Below are positions 53,901 through 63,787 of a DNA stretch of 64,000 bases, one piece after another (position 1 is the first letter of the stretch; each line of letters opens with the position of its first letter). The stretch is from Bacteroidales bacterium (GTDB lineage Bacteria; Bacteroidota; Bacteroidia; Bacteroidales; Muribaculaceae): assembly GCA_014800895.1 (NCBI GenBank), contig JAAVFG010000023.1, positions 48,095-112,094 of the forward strand, given 5' to 3'. The position numbers and the translations under genes were made by a program. The notes below the pieces were generated by a model. That model was not told where the DNA came from and did no database searches. It saw nothing but the letters and a program-made list of their open reading frames with translations.

Positions 53901-54173
53901 ATTGAGATCGCTTTCAGCACGAGTCACTTTCATTTCATACGGGGTGTAACCGACATATGTGAATTTTAGTGTCGAGCCCGGTTTGACACTGAGTGAAAAG
54001 TTACCGTCGATGTCGGTAGATGTGCCGACAGCCGTCCCTTTCACCAAAACAGAGACACCGATCAGCGGCTCATCGTCAAGAGATGATCTGACTGTTCCGG
54101 AGACATTGACATTCTGGGCATACAGTCCCATGGATGTCAATACCATGAAGAGCAATAAGAAGAGCTTTTTCAT
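50991..54173 (-). CDS. susC: SusC-like TonB-dependent transporter
   Basis: The 1060 aa have a signal peptide (about 1-19, LYAQ), an N-terminal carboxypeptidase-regulatory-like domain (about 22-100, GTVRSSLDDEPLIGVSVLV), the family hallmark VVVGYGTQKK (about 106), a plug (about 115-230, DASGAVYGARAANGVVLV) and a 22-strand barrel ending SIGFNITL. Imports oligosaccharides across the outer membrane with the SusD partner. Upstream gene is GH16 (86 nt away), so it probably belongs to one transcript with it. Confidence 0.96.
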   Translation of the reverse strand: MKKLFLLLFMVLTSMGLYAQNVNVSGTVRSSLDDEPLIGVSVLVKGTAVGTSTDIDGNFSLSVKPGSTLKFTYVGYTPYEMKVTRAESDLNIILIEDSEILNDVVVVGYGTQKKSVVTAAISQVGEETLAQTVPTNVQNALKGVTAGVTATTANGEPGSGAQIRVRGVGTINDSNPLYIVDGMPIEGGIDYLNPADIKSIEVLKDAASGAVYGARAANGVVLVTTKTGVKGRAKISYDFSYGWQSKLKSVKMLDATQYAIMKNEAYLNTGQNAPYADPYSYGTGFDWQKAIFNDNAPVMNHQLSVSGASDKVNYFLSFGYYSQDGIIGGNYDQSNYNRLTLRANNIYTILDDELKRNWLNKFTLTTNISYARIHSKGFGGGGAYYGAPITNALGMSPMLTPTLKPGSAEFQHQQDFYASNSSYVPRYDAQGNLYTVPEAFGGGYQELTNPFYGWSFEAAKNWSHKIVANIIGELQIWDALKYRISFGGDLAFWGTNSFTEPSYYSNLNNTDAIHAGAYSEHNRGWVWQLENLIFYDKQFGDHHVNVVLGESAKQSTGWWMNASANKLYNFRKPWVTVAQGSPGEEDGGNRTGNAGPNSAWPKLLSYFGRASYDFDGRYMAQVTIRRDGSSRFGANHRWATFPSFSAGWNLTNEPFLRNRPTWWNNTKLRVSWGKNGNEAIGDFAYTVLTEGNNNYYFGPEGSSPTYGSKASGIANPDLKWEESTQTDIGLDLGFLNNSLLFTFDWYKKRTTGMLMTMMVPTYIGETAPIGNVGTMDNTGVEMELRWARNFGEFEVNLSGNLSYVRNRLVNLGNSEGWRSEVSNGTAGDIARSMNGEVFPFFYGYKTNGIFQNQAEADAYNAKYGLTPSMTSWYAQPGDVVFVDTNNDGTINDNDRTKIGKGLPDWTYGFNVGFGWKGIQLAAYFQGVWGNQIYDASLRSDTPAKNLPAWMLNRWTGEGTSNRIPIYRLGDGRNWQSSDIYVHSGAYLRMANLTLSYTLPFNIVNKIGLENVRVFVMGENLFTATKYHGFTPEVGDGVNIGIDYGNYPEARTFSIGFNITL

Positions 54174-54259
54174 TTGGTCTTTGATTAGGTTAATATTAAT
54201 TTAGTATTAAAGGTTGGTCGAGAATAGAATGTAAGGAATCGTCTGAAGTCAACGTCAGA

Positions 54260-55654
54260 TTATTTCTTCTGGAAAATTCTGACATAGTCGACCTTCATTG
54301 TCACGGGGAGGGCGTTGTCATCCACTCCCTTGTATCCGCCCCAGTCACCGCCCCATGCGAGATTGAGGATGGGATAGAAGGCATAATGGAAGGGCCATGA
54401 AGCATGATCCGTACCCATGGAAGCGCGTGTGGCGCGGAGCTGTACCTTTCCGTCAACGTAAGTGACAATCTCATCCTCCGTCCATTCGCATGAATATATA
54501 TGGAAAGATCCTTCAGCTCCGGGAAGATACATCTCATGTGTCTTCTGGGTATTCTTGGTGTGATTATAGTTTTCGGTATGTAGAGAGGAGGAGACATAAT
54601 TCGGGTTTGCCCCGACCTCTTCCATTATGTCGATTTCGCCACAGCGGGGCCAGCCGTTGGTCGACCAGTCTACATTGCACGGCATCATCCAGAATGCGGG
54701 CCAGGTTCCTTTCCCGGAGGGGAGCAGGATGCGGGCTTCAAAATAGCCGTAAAGCCATCCCTTGTTGGGAAGAGCGTTGACACGTCCTGAGTAGATTTTG
54801 CCGTCCGGACCCTTGAAGCAGTTGATATTAAGGAACCCATCCTTGACTTCAAGAGTATATTTCCCATCCACCGGATTTGAGGTGTAGGTCTGCAGCTCGT
54901 TATTGACATAACCCGCGGGCCAGTTTTCCGCCACCCAGTCGCTGCCGAGCCGCGGACCTCCGTTGAATTCGTCGCTCCATACCAATGTGTACCCTTCCGG
55001 AATGGTGATGGCATCGGTAAGCTGGGTCACTTTGATTTCTGATGATGATTCTCCGCATCTGAGCGTGAGAGACGCCACGCGCTCGGAAGCGGTAGTATTT
55101 TCCGTTGCTTTTAGAGAAACTTCCGTTTCCCCTTTGCCCCCTTTCGCCGGAGTGACTGTAAGCCAGTCGGAGGCATTATCTATAGTCCAGTCGCCGTTGG
55201 CAGTAACTTTCAGGGATGAGGAGCTTTCCGCTCCGCTCATTGCGATGGAAGAAGAGGAGGGGGAGGCTGACATTGTATATCCTTGCGATAGATGCACGCT
55301 CTTTATCACCTTCCCGCCTGATACTATTTCGATATCGGCTTCGCGTGGGTCGAGAGTGGCATTTGCTTTTACTGAAACCCTTATTTGGGAAGGTTTCCCC
55401 TTTACACCTCCCGAAGGTGTGAGAGATATCCAATCGGCATTGCAGCGCACAGCCCAGTCAACATTAGCCTCAACCGTAAGGGTCTCGACAGACGCATCGG
55501 GTGTGAGTGAAAATTTATCAGGCGACACACTTACCCTGATATCGCTCACCACTTGTCCCGCGGGCTCGGAGTCTTTGTCGCCGCAGCTTACGCAAATGGT
55601 CATCGAGCCGAGGCAGAAGAGAGAGGTGAGTGTTAGCAATACTGATTTTCTCAT
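54260..55654 (-). CDS. BACON-BACON-GH16 beta-glucanase, surface lipoprotein
   Basis: The 464 aa have a lipobox (CVSCGDKDSE), two BACON domains (about 40-125 and 128-215, WAVRCNADWISLTPSGG and WTIDNASDWLTVTPAKGG) and a GH16 catalytic domain (about 220-464). The catalytic signature is GEIDIMEEVG (about 340), with nucleophile and acid/base glutamates. Laminarinase-type GH16 cleaves beta-1,3 or mixed-linkage glucan. Attachment at the surface by BACON/lipid anchor fits the first cut. Two -7-like sites (TAGTTTTG, TACTTTTG) lie upstream without good -33 boxes. Confidence 0.93.
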   Translation of the reverse strand: MRKSVLLTLTSLFCLGSMTICVSCGDKDSEPAGQVVSDIRVSVSPDKFSLTPDASVETLTVEANVDWAVRCNADWISLTPSGGVKGKPSQIRVSVKANATLDPREADIEIVSGGKVIKSVHLSQGYTMSASPSSSSIAMSGAESSSSLKVTANGDWTIDNASDWLTVTPAKGGKGETEVSLKATENTTASERVASLTLRCGESSSEIKVTQLTDAITIPEGYTLVWSDEFNGGPRLGSDWVAENWPAGYVNNELQTYTSNPVDGKYTLEVKDGFLNINCFKGPDGKIYSGRVNALPNKGWLYGYFEARILLPSGKGTWPAFWMMPCNVDWSTNGWPRCGEIDIMEEVGANPNYVSSSLHTENYNHTKNTQKTHEMYLPGAEGSFHIYSCEWTEDEIVTYVDGKVQLRATRASMGTDHASWPFHYAFYPILNLAWGGDWGGYKGVDDNALPVTMKVDYVRIFQKK

Positions 55655-55853
55655 AATGGTTAGTCATTGAAATTCGTTATCATACAATCCTCCTGCCGGA
55701 GGTTGCAATGCAAAACTAATGAAATTTCAGACTACTAAAAGAGACGTGAACGCAAAAGTAAATAGTCAGAAGCTTAACTCATTTATAATCAGAGTAGCAC
55801 TGCCTCTCATAAGGTAAATAATAATTATAGGATGGATCCCTTTAAATAGGTGT

Positions 55854-57548
55854 TCATGCGTGGTTGTTATATACCGTCCGTATAGATACATTGAGCATTT
55901 TCGCGATATCTGCACTTTTTTCCACTCCTAATTTTCTAAGCGCGAATATACGTATCCGTGTATTTAGCGTGCGCGACTTATCTATAGTCTCGGGGTCGAT
56001 CTTGGATTCAGGAGAAGAGGAGCTGTTGTATTCCTGAATAAGATCGGGGAAGATGGAAAGCATGGTGTGATCAAAGGCGGCATAGAAGTTACGGTAAGGA
56101 TCCCGTATCAGCTCCTGATCCTGCAATTCGGCTCCTAATTCGGTATAGTTTTTAGCTTTAAATTTCTTGAGGAGTTTCTTGCGGTAATCGTCAAGTGCAT
56201 TTATATGTTCGGAGGCGAGACGGAAAGATAGAGCCACGAGCCCTTGCTTCACTTTGTTGGCCTCATGAAGGATATGGTTTGATTCAGCCAATGCGGCATT
56301 GGCATCTTCAAGAGCCGAGATAGCCTGATCGCGAGCCTCAAGACTCTTCTCCAACTGAGTGTTTGAGTCGGTAAGAGCCTTTCGGGTGGTGCGGAGCCGG
56401 CGATTCTCGCGTACTATTATCCCTGTTGCGGCAAGAATGATGACAGAAAGAGCGATAAGGGCGATCAAATAGTTGCGTAGACGTTTGTCGCGCTCTACGA
56501 TAGCTTTCAGATAGGCATCATGGACAGTGCCTAAAATTGAGCTGATATTCAACATTCGGGCGCGGTTACGATATGCGTTCGCCTGATCGCTGCTATAAAG
56601 AAGATAATTATATGCCCGGTCAATGTCTCCCTGCTCGAAGAGCCATGTGGCGAGTTCGGTTATGGCGGCTATCTCACGGTTTTCAATCTCCGCATCATAG
56701 ATTGATGCCATGGTCATATAGCGCAGCATCTTCTCATCATCCCCCATGCGTCCGTAATGTCTTGCCAGCCAGTAGGCGTTGATGGCATTCTCCCGCGAGG
56801 CATCGGTATGGCTCTCCACACCCTTTTCAAGAAGAGAAATCACCTCCGGGTCAACGTGATAATCATCGGCGTCATTATCAATCTGTCTTGCCACCGGAAC
56901 CCATAATGTATTTATTGTCCTGTTCGGGTCAAGCCTGAAGAGTGAGTCGCGGTAGGCATTCGACTTAGCCATCCAGGGATCAGACTTGAAATCTACCGTA
57001 TCATTGAATAGCGCGCGGCATGAATAGATATACTGGCCGGTCTGATAATACAGCACTTTATAGGGAGTCGAAAGAGAAGCGGGGTCTATTGATTCCAACA
57101 CCTCGACTGCCTCCGCCCCGAAACCCTGCGTGGCATTGATGAAAATCGTGAAGAGTTTACATTCCGCCTGCTTATGGGGGTCATCCGGAAAGCATTTCCC
57201 TGATATTCGGGAGGCTTCATCAGCATAAAACATCGCGGAGTCAGGATTATAGACCTGATATTCGTTATAAAGAGCTTTTACAAGATCAAATTTACGTTCG
57301 GGGGTGACGGAGTGTTTATATTCCTCCTTGAGTAATCCTATCCGCTTCTCCTTTGCCATGACAATTTTATCATGGTTCCGGATGAGCGAGTCCAGACGGG
57401 TAAGCAATCCCTTATTTGCTTTCAAGGCTTTCTTGCTGTCGGCATGCAGGGATAGCGGGAGCAGCATTGCCGCAATGAGAAGCGGGAATGCGAATATAAG
57501 TCTCTCACGGAGGAAAAATTGAGTCAGTTTAGTCTGTAGAGTTTTCAT
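55854..57548 (-). CDS. DUF6377-like PUL sensor with truncated HTH
   Basis: The 564 aa have an N-terminal signal/membrane segment (about 13-36), a TPR region (about 40-345), a membrane span (about 368-387), a coiled coil (about 390-455) and a C-terminal HTH (about 535-564, LGVEKSADIAKMLNVSIRTV). The paralog at 4300-5907 carries about 25 more residues after this point; here translation stops at TVYNNHA. The +2 frame continues as RMNTYLKG, which could restore the expected basic tail, so a frameshift is possible. Location between GH16 and the divergent GH3 operon marks it as the PUL regulator. Confidence 0.85.
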   Translation of the reverse strand: MKTLQTKLTQFFLRERLIFAFPLLIAAMLLPLSLHADSKKALKANKGLLTRLDSLIRNHDKIVMAKEKRIGLLKEEYKHSVTPERKFDLVKALYNEYQVYNPDSAMFYADEASRISGKCFPDDPHKQAECKLFTIFINATQGFGAEAVEVLESIDPASLSTPYKVLYYQTGQYIYSCRALFNDTVDFKSDPWMAKSNAYRDSLFRLDPNRTINTLWVPVARQIDNDADDYHVDPEVISLLEKGVESHTDASRENAINAYWLARHYGRMGDDEKMLRYMTMASIYDAEIENREIAAITELATWLFEQGDIDRAYNYLLYSSDQANAYRNRARMLNISSILGTVHDAYLKAIVERDKRLRNYLIALIALSVIILAATGIIVRENRRLRTTRKALTDSNTQLEKSLEARDQAISALEDANAALAESNHILHEANKVKQGLVALSFRLASEHINALDDYRKKLLKKFKAKNYTELGAELQDQELIRDPYRNFYAAFDHTMLSIFPDLIQEYNSSSSPESKIDPETIDKSRTLNTRIRIFALRKLGVEKSADIAKMLNVSIRTVYNNHA

Positions 57549-57841
57549 GATTGGTAAATGCTTCCCAAATTTAATAAATAATTGTGACAGTAAGAATAAA
57601 AAGGAATGTATTGTATAACATAAAATTCTTTTTTGACTTCATTCGGATTTACTTATATCCACGTTTGAAAGAATTTATAAATAACTGGAGTATAAGAATA
57701 TAGGTAGTAAATCGATTTTGAAATTTTTACTTTTGCAATGGTGGATGGAGAAATGGGTATGCTTGAAGATTACTTTTATACTCAAATTCCGAAAGGAGTC
57801 AAACCAACTTCTTAAACTAACCAATTACATTCTCAGGCTTT

Positions 57842-60175
57842 ATGAAGAAATTCTTATGGATAGCGGCGATGTCACTCCTGACTATCGGATGCGCTCAAAA
57901 GGGAACGGTCTCTCCCGCCATTCCCGTTGACTCGGATATAGAGTCGCAAGTGAAGAAAATCGTTTCCAAAATGACTCTTGAAGATAAGGTCGGACAGATG
58001 TGTGAAGTCGTTGTCGATCTTGTATGTGCTGATTCGGTAGCAGACGGCTCCGTGCAGCTCGACTCTCTGAAGCTGAAATCCATCTTCGGAGAATACCGTG
58101 TAGGGTCGATCCTCAATACTCCTCAGGGTCATGCTCAGGATGCACAGACCTGGAATCGCGTTATCTCAGGTATTCAGGAGGCTTCAATGAAATATATCGG
58201 TATTCCGGATATATATGGCGTAGACCAGAATCATGGCACGACCTATACCGCCGGCGGAACGCTCTTCCCTCAGGAGATAAATATGGCGGCATCCTGGAAT
58301 CGTGACCTCGTGCGTGAAGGAGCCGCTGTCTGTGCTTACGAAAGCCGTGCGTGTGATATCCCCTGGGTATATAATCCCGTGATGGATCTTGGCAGAAATC
58401 CGGTGTGGAGCCGTATATGGGAGAGTTTCGGAGAAGACCCGTATCTGAATGGTGCGCTCGCCGTGGCAATGGTGGAGGGCTATCAAGGTAAAGATCCTAA
58501 TCATATCGGGGTGAACAATGTAGGGGCGTGTCTGAAACATTATATGGCATATGGTGCGCCCGTGAGTGGAAAAGACCGCACGCCGACCTCTATCAATCCG
58601 GTGGATCTTCGTGAGAAATATTTCCAGCCTTTCAAGATGGCTATAGAGGCGGGTGCTCTTTCCGTGATGGTCAATTCAGGAGTGAACAACGGTCTCCCTT
58701 TCCATGCAAACAAGGAGATGCTTACCGGCTGGCTCAAGGAGGGACTCAACTGGGACGGCATGATCGTCACCGACTGGGCTGATATCCATAATTTATGGCG
58801 CCGCGATAAGATAGCCGCCGATTATAAGGAGGCTATAATGCTTGCCGTCAATGCAGGCGTGGATATGTCGATGACTCCCTACGATGTGGAATTCTGCACA
58901 TTGCTTAAAGAACTCGTCGAGGAGGGGAAAGTATCAAAGGAGAGAATCGATGATGCTGTAAGCCGCATTATCCGCTTTAAACTCCGTCTCGGTCTCTTTG
59001 AGCGTCCCAACACTCTTCTTGCAGATTATCCTCTCTTCGGAAGCGCCGAGCATGCGCAGAAGGCTCTTGAGATGGCTATCCAAAGCGAGATATTACTAAA
59101 GAATGAGGAAAATATATTGCCTTTAAAGAATGGTCAGCGTATACTCGTGACCGGTCCGAATGCCAATTCCATGCGGTCGCTCAATGGCGGATGGTCATAT
59201 ACATGGCAGGGAACGGGAGAGAGCCGCTTCCATGAGAAATACAATACAATCTATGAGGCTATGTGCAACGAGTTCGGCAAAGAGAATGTCGTGCTTGAAC
59301 AGGGTATGGACTATGTGGAGGATTACGGTCAATGGGAGAAAGAGGATAATGTCCGAATAGAGAAGGCTGTGGCAGCGGCACGCGGTGTGGATGTAGTTGT
59401 GGTATGTATAGGTGAGAATTCATATTGCGAGACCCCGGGCAATACCAATGACCTTAACCTTTCGGCAAATCAGACAGCTCTGGTAAAGGCACTGGCAGCT
59501 ACCGGCAAACCCATTGTAATGGTGCTTAACGAGGGACGTCCTCGTATCATTCGTGAGATTGAGCCTTTGGCGAAGGGTATAGTGGATGTGCTCCTCCCGG
59601 GTAATTACGGAGGTGATGCTCTTGCGATGCTTCTTAGCGGAAAACGTAATTTCAGTGCGCGCCTCCCTTACACCTATCCGAAATGGATTAATTCCCTTGC
59701 AACTTACGATCACAAACCATGCGAGACTGTCGAGACAATGGCGGGAGCTTACGATTATAACGCCACTATCGATGTGCAGTGGCCCTTCGGCTTTGGCTTG
59801 AGCTATACAACATTTGAATATTCGGATCTGAAGGTAGACAAGCCTGAGTTCTCGTCTGACGATACGCTTAAAATCTCCGTGACCGTAAGGAATAGCGGTA
59901 ATGTGGAGGGTATGACTCCCGTGATTCTCTATTCAAAAGACCTTGTGGCGTCCATCACGCCCGATATGCTCCGCGTGCGTCGCTTCGAGAAGGTAAATCT
60001 TAAGCCCGGAGAAAGCACGAAGGTTGAATTCTCCCTTCCTGCCACGGATCTTGCTTTCGTCGGTTATGACGGTAATTGGATTATCGAGAAAGGTGAGTTC
60101 GAATTCATCGTCGGTGGCGAAAAAGTAAAAGGCAACTGCACTGATACCAAGCAGCTGACCGACTACGGCAAATAA
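57842..60175 (+). CDS. glycoside hydrolase family 3 beta-glucosidase, lipoprotein
   Basis: The 777 aa have a lipobox (LLTIGCAQK) and the three GH3 parts: (beta/alpha)8 (about 35-395), alpha/beta sandwich (about 420-630) and fibronectin-III-like end (about 665-765). The nucleophile Asp is in GMIVTDWADIHNLW (about 303). It follows a -7-like TACTTTTG (57728-57735) and a leader of about 100 nt. Divergent from the sensor gene. Probably removes glucose from the non-reducing ends of imported beta-glucan oligomers. First gene of a three-gene operon. Confidence 0.95.
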   Translation: MKKFLWIAAMSLLTIGCAQKGTVSPAIPVDSDIESQVKKIVSKMTLEDKVGQMCEVVVDLVCADSVADGSVQLDSLKLKSIFGEYRVGSILNTPQGHAQDAQTWNRVISGIQEASMKYIGIPDIYGVDQNHGTTYTAGGTLFPQEINMAASWNRDLVREGAAVCAYESRACDIPWVYNPVMDLGRNPVWSRIWESFGEDPYLNGALAVAMVEGYQGKDPNHIGVNNVGACLKHYMAYGAPVSGKDRTPTSINPVDLREKYFQPFKMAIEAGALSVMVNSGVNNGLPFHANKEMLTGWLKEGLNWDGMIVTDWADIHNLWRRDKIAADYKEAIMLAVNAGVDMSMTPYDVEFCTLLKELVEEGKVSKERIDDAVSRIIRFKLRLGLFERPNTLLADYPLFGSAEHAQKALEMAIQSEILLKNEENILPLKNGQRILVTGPNANSMRSLNGGWSYTWQGTGESRFHEKYNTIYEAMCNEFGKENVVLEQGMDYVEDYGQWEKEDNVRIEKAVAAARGVDVVVVCIGENSYCETPGNTNDLNLSANQTALVKALAATGKPIVMVLNEGRPRIIREIEPLAKGIVDVLLPGNYGGDALAMLLSGKRNFSARLPYTYPKWINSLATYDHKPCETVETMAGAYDYNATIDVQWPFGFGLSYTTFEYSDLKVDKPEFSSDDTLKISVTVRNSGNVEGMTPVILYSKDLVASITPDMLRVRRFEKVNLKPGESTKVEFSLPATDLAFVGYDGNWIIEKGEFEFIVGGEKVKGNCTDTKQLTDYGK

Positions 60176-60221
60176 ACTAAATGGTTAAGTATTCAATATA
60201 ATTATTACGGTTAAGTATCCT

Positions 60222-61487
60222 ATGAAATTATCTCGTGTTAATAATAATCTGTTAGGGTTGTCACTCCTGTTGATAGGAGTGGCAGCCTGCCCTGTCATCT
60301 CTATGGCGGGAGAAACGGATTTCCTGCGTGTAAACGGTAAGGATATAGTGGATAGCAAAGGCAGCAAATTCTATATACAGGGCACGAATCTCGGGAACTG
60401 GCTGAATCCGGAGGGATATATGTTCGGGTTCTCAAAGATTAACTCCCCTCATATGATAAATGAGGCTTTCTCGCAGCTGGTAGGACCGACGGAGGCGCGC
60501 AAATTCTGGAAAGAATTTAAGGATAACTATATCACGGAGGAAGATTTCGATTTTATTGCCTCTACCGGAGCCAATACAGTGAGAGTGCCCTTCCATTACA
60601 AGCTCTTCACGTCAGAAGACTATATGGGAATGAACGATCCGCAAGAGGGTTTCCGCCGGATAGATGACTGCGTGAAGTGGGCGCGCAAGAATGGCTTGCG
60701 GCTCATATTGGATATGCACGATTGTCCCGGAGGACAGACAGGCGACAATATAGATGACAGCTATGGTTATCCCTGGCTTATGACCGATTCGGTTTCTCAG
60801 AATCAATTTGTCAATATCTGGAGCGATATCGCCGCCCATTATGCTGATGAGGATGTGATACTCGGTTATGAATTGGCTAACGAGCCTATTGCTACTTATT
60901 GGGAAGGGGAGGAGCGTGAGAGATTGAACGCCGCTCTCGAGCCCCTTTATAAGAAGACTGTTGAGGCCATCAGGAAGGCTGATCCTAATCATATCATCCT
61001 TCTCGGCGGTCCGCAATGGAATTCGGAATTCGGCAATTTCACCGACTGGACATTTGATAATAATATCATGTATACCTGCCATCGTTATGGCGGGGCGTCA
61101 ACAAAGGAGGCGATCGGCTCTTATATCGATTTCAGGGACAAGACCTCGTTACCGATGTATATGGGTGAGATAGGACATAACACTCTTGAATGGCAGTCTC
61201 AGTTTGTGGATGTGTTGCGCGATGCGAATATAGGGTATACATTCTGGCCCTATAAGAAGATAGCCGACAGCTCGATGACCGGAGTGGATGTGCCCGAAGG
61301 GTGGAAAGAGGAACTTGTGGAGTTTGTGGAAGCCCCGCGCGGCAGTTACGGGGAGATCCGCGAGGCACGCAAACATTGCAGTCAGGAGCGCGGAGTGCAG
61401 CTCTTGAATAAATATGTGGAGAACGCCAAGGCTGCCAATATGCTCAGGCATAATGATTACATCAACTCTATAAAATTAGGGAAATGA
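60222..61487 (+). CDS. glycoside hydrolase family 5 enzyme
   Basis: The 421 aa have an N-terminal signal with a possible lipobox (GVAACPV) and a (beta/alpha)8 GH5 domain. Visible are NTVRVPFHY (about 122), LDMHDCPGG (about 163), the acid/base Glu in LGYELANEPI (about 220) and the nucleophile Glu in MYMGEIGHNT (about 310). GH5 covers beta-1,3/1,4-glucanases and glucosidases; the subfamily could not be set by eye. It sits between two GH3 genes, 46 nt after the first and overlapping the second by 4 bp (ATGA). Confidence 0.93.
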   Translation: MKLSRVNNNLLGLSLLLIGVAACPVISMAGETDFLRVNGKDIVDSKGSKFYIQGTNLGNWLNPEGYMFGFSKINSPHMINEAFSQLVGPTEARKFWKEFKDNYITEEDFDFIASTGANTVRVPFHYKLFTSEDYMGMNDPQEGFRRIDDCVKWARKNGLRLILDMHDCPGGQTGDNIDDSYGYPWLMTDSVSQNQFVNIWSDIAAHYADEDVILGYELANEPIATYWEGEERERLNAALEPLYKKTVEAIRKADPNHIILLGGPQWNSEFGNFTDWTFDNNIMYTCHRYGGASTKEAIGSYIDFRDKTSLPMYMGEIGHNTLEWQSQFVDVLRDANIGYTFWPYKKIADSSMTGVDVPEGWKEELVEFVEAPRGSYGEIREARKHCSQERGVQLLNKYVENAKAANMLRHNDYINSIKLGK

Positions 61488-63742
61488 AGAAGCTTGTAAA
61501 TTTGACATTATTAGGCGCGGCTCTCCTGACCGGAGGATACATGCTGGCGGAGGAAACCGCGCGCCCCATATATCTTGATGAGTCCAAACCTCTCGAGGAG
61601 CGCGTGGAGGATGCCCTTTCGCGTATGACCTTGGCTGAGAAAGTGGGTATCATCCATGCCCAGAGCAAATTCAGCTCTCCGGGCGTGCAACGTCTTGGTA
61701 TCCCGGGTATATGGTGTACGGATGGACCTCATGGGATACGCCCCGATGTGCTATGGGATGAATGGGAGCAGGCAGGGGCGACGAATGACTCATGTGTGGC
61801 TTTCCCTGCCCTGACATGTCTTGCCGCCACATGGAATCCCGATATGGCTCTTCTCTATGGAAAGTCGATAGGGGAGGAGGCACGTTACCGTAATAAGAAT
61901 GTGCTTTTAGGTCCGGGTGTGAATATCTACCGCACGCCTCTCAACGGTAGAAATTTCGAATATATGGGAGAGGATCCCTTATTGGCGTCACGCATTGTCG
62001 TCCCCTATGTCAAGGGGGTGCAGGAGAATGGCGTGGCGGCATGCGTGAAGCACTACGCTCTTAACAATCAGGAGGTGGACCGCGATCATGTCGATGTCCG
62101 TGTAGACGACCGTACACTCCATGAGATCTATCTTCCGGCATTCAAGGCGGCGGTGATAGATGGAGGAGCGTGGAGCATCATGCCCGGATATAATAAATAT
62201 GACGGCGAGCATGCTTGCGAAAACCATACCCTCCTCCTCGATATCCTGAAGGGAGACTGGGGTTTTGACGGAGTGACAATAAGCGACTGGGGCGCGGTGC
62301 ATAATACAGAGAAAGTGGCTTCAAACGGTCTGGATATGGAGTTCGGCTCCTGGACCAACGGACTGAACTGGGGAGCGAGCAATGCATATGATGATTATTA
62401 CCTTGCCAAGCCATATCAGAAGCTCCTTGAAGAGGGTAAGCTGCCTATAGCGGATCTTGATGATAAGGCACGCCGCGTGTTGCGCCTTATCATGCGCACT
62501 GAGATGGACCGTAACCGCCCATATGGATCTCTCAACAGCGATGAGCATTATGACGCCGCCCGCCGTATCGGAGGGGAGGGTATCGTGCTCCTGAAGAATG
62601 AGGACAATCTTCTCCCTCTGCTTTCCGATAAAGTGAAGAAAGTATTGGTGGTCGGGGAGAATGCCATTAAAATGATGACTGTCGGCGGTGGCTCTTCATC
62701 CCTGAAAGTGCAAAGAGAAACGCTCCCTCTTGATGGGATCCGTAAATTGGCTGCTGAAAAGGGTATTGAAGTGGTATATGAGCGTGGATATGTAGGAGAT
62801 GTCACAGGAGAATATAATGGTGTCACTACCGGACAGGATCTTAATGATTCACGCAGCCCCGAGCAACTTATCGCCGATGCCGTGAAGGCGGCGCGGGAAG
62901 CGGATGCTGTAATCTTTATAGGCGGACTCAACAAGTCGGATCATCAGGATGCGGAGGGTGTTGACCGCCGGCAGTATTCACTTCCTTACGGACAGGATGA
63001 TGTGATCAGTGCTCTTGCAAACGCCAATCCCAATCTGATAGTGATGGGTCTGACCGGAAATGCCTATGCCATGCCGTGGTTGGATAAAGTGCCGGCTGTC
63101 GTGCAGGGATGGTATATCGGTTCGGAGGCGGGCAATGCTTTGGCAGATGTCGTATTCGGCGATGTGAATCCCTCCGGAAAATTGCCGATGACCTTTGCCG
63201 TCGCGCTTGAGGACTATGCTCCCCATGCCGCTGCGGATCAGGAGATGTATCCCGGAAAGGATGGAATAGTGAAGTATAAGGAGGGTCTCGGGGTAGGTTA
63301 CCGCCATACTGACCGGCTCAAACCGAGTCGTGTAAACTTCCCCTTCGGGCACGGACTCAGTTATACATCTTTTAAGCTCGGAAAGCCGGGGATAACACAA
63401 AATGGAGATTCTGTCACACTCCGTGTTCCTGTCACCAACACCGGCAAGCGCGCCGGCTCGGAAGTGGTACAGGTATATGTGAGTGATAGGAAATCCTCCG
63501 TGGAGCGTCCGGAGAAAGAGCTTAAAGGCTTTGCTAAGGTTAGTGTGGAGCCCGGTGAGACAGTAGAGGCAGTTATCAAACTTGGTAAAGAGGCTTTTGC
63601 ATTCTATGATCCGAATTCAAATTTATGGACTGTAGAGCCCGGTGATTTTGAATTACTTGTAGGTAATTCCTCTCGGAATATCACTTCGCGCAACCGTATC
63701 ACTCTCCACGACAGCATAACCTGGTCGGATGCCGTAAAATAA
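61484..63742 (+). CDS. glycoside hydrolase family 3 beta-glucosidase (second)
   Basis: The 752 aa have a type I signal peptide (about 1-22), the GH3 barrel (about 30-340) with KHYALNNQEVDRD (about 188) and nucleophile Asp in GVTISDWGAVHNTE (about 268), the alpha/beta domain (about 375-610) and a fibronectin-like C-terminus (about 650-745). It is diverged from the first GH3 and so may act on another linkage or chain length. Translationally coupled to GH5. Last gene of the operon; a terminator follows. Confidence 0.95.
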   Translation: MKKLVNLTLLGAALLTGGYMLAEETARPIYLDESKPLEERVEDALSRMTLAEKVGIIHAQSKFSSPGVQRLGIPGIWCTDGPHGIRPDVLWDEWEQAGATNDSCVAFPALTCLAATWNPDMALLYGKSIGEEARYRNKNVLLGPGVNIYRTPLNGRNFEYMGEDPLLASRIVVPYVKGVQENGVAACVKHYALNNQEVDRDHVDVRVDDRTLHEIYLPAFKAAVIDGGAWSIMPGYNKYDGEHACENHTLLLDILKGDWGFDGVTISDWGAVHNTEKVASNGLDMEFGSWTNGLNWGASNAYDDYYLAKPYQKLLEEGKLPIADLDDKARRVLRLIMRTEMDRNRPYGSLNSDEHYDAARRIGGEGIVLLKNEDNLLPLLSDKVKKVLVVGENAIKMMTVGGGSSSLKVQRETLPLDGIRKLAAEKGIEVVYERGYVGDVTGEYNGVTTGQDLNDSRSPEQLIADAVKAAREADAVIFIGGLNKSDHQDAEGVDRRQYSLPYGQDDVISALANANPNLIVMGLTGNAYAMPWLDKVPAVVQGWYIGSEAGNALADVVFGDVNPSGKLPMTFAVALEDYAPHAAADQEMYPGKDGIVKYKEGLGVGYRHTDRLKPSRVNFPFGHGLSYTSFKLGKPGITQNGDSVTLRVPVTNTGKRAGSEVVQVYVSDRKSSVERPEKELKGFAKVSVEPGETVEAVIKLGKEAFAFYDPNSNLWTVEPGDFELLVGNSSRNITSRNRITLHDSITWSDAVK

Positions 63743-63787
63743 TTAATCAATCAAGATATTATATAAGATTTAGGTGTAGAAAAGAGA

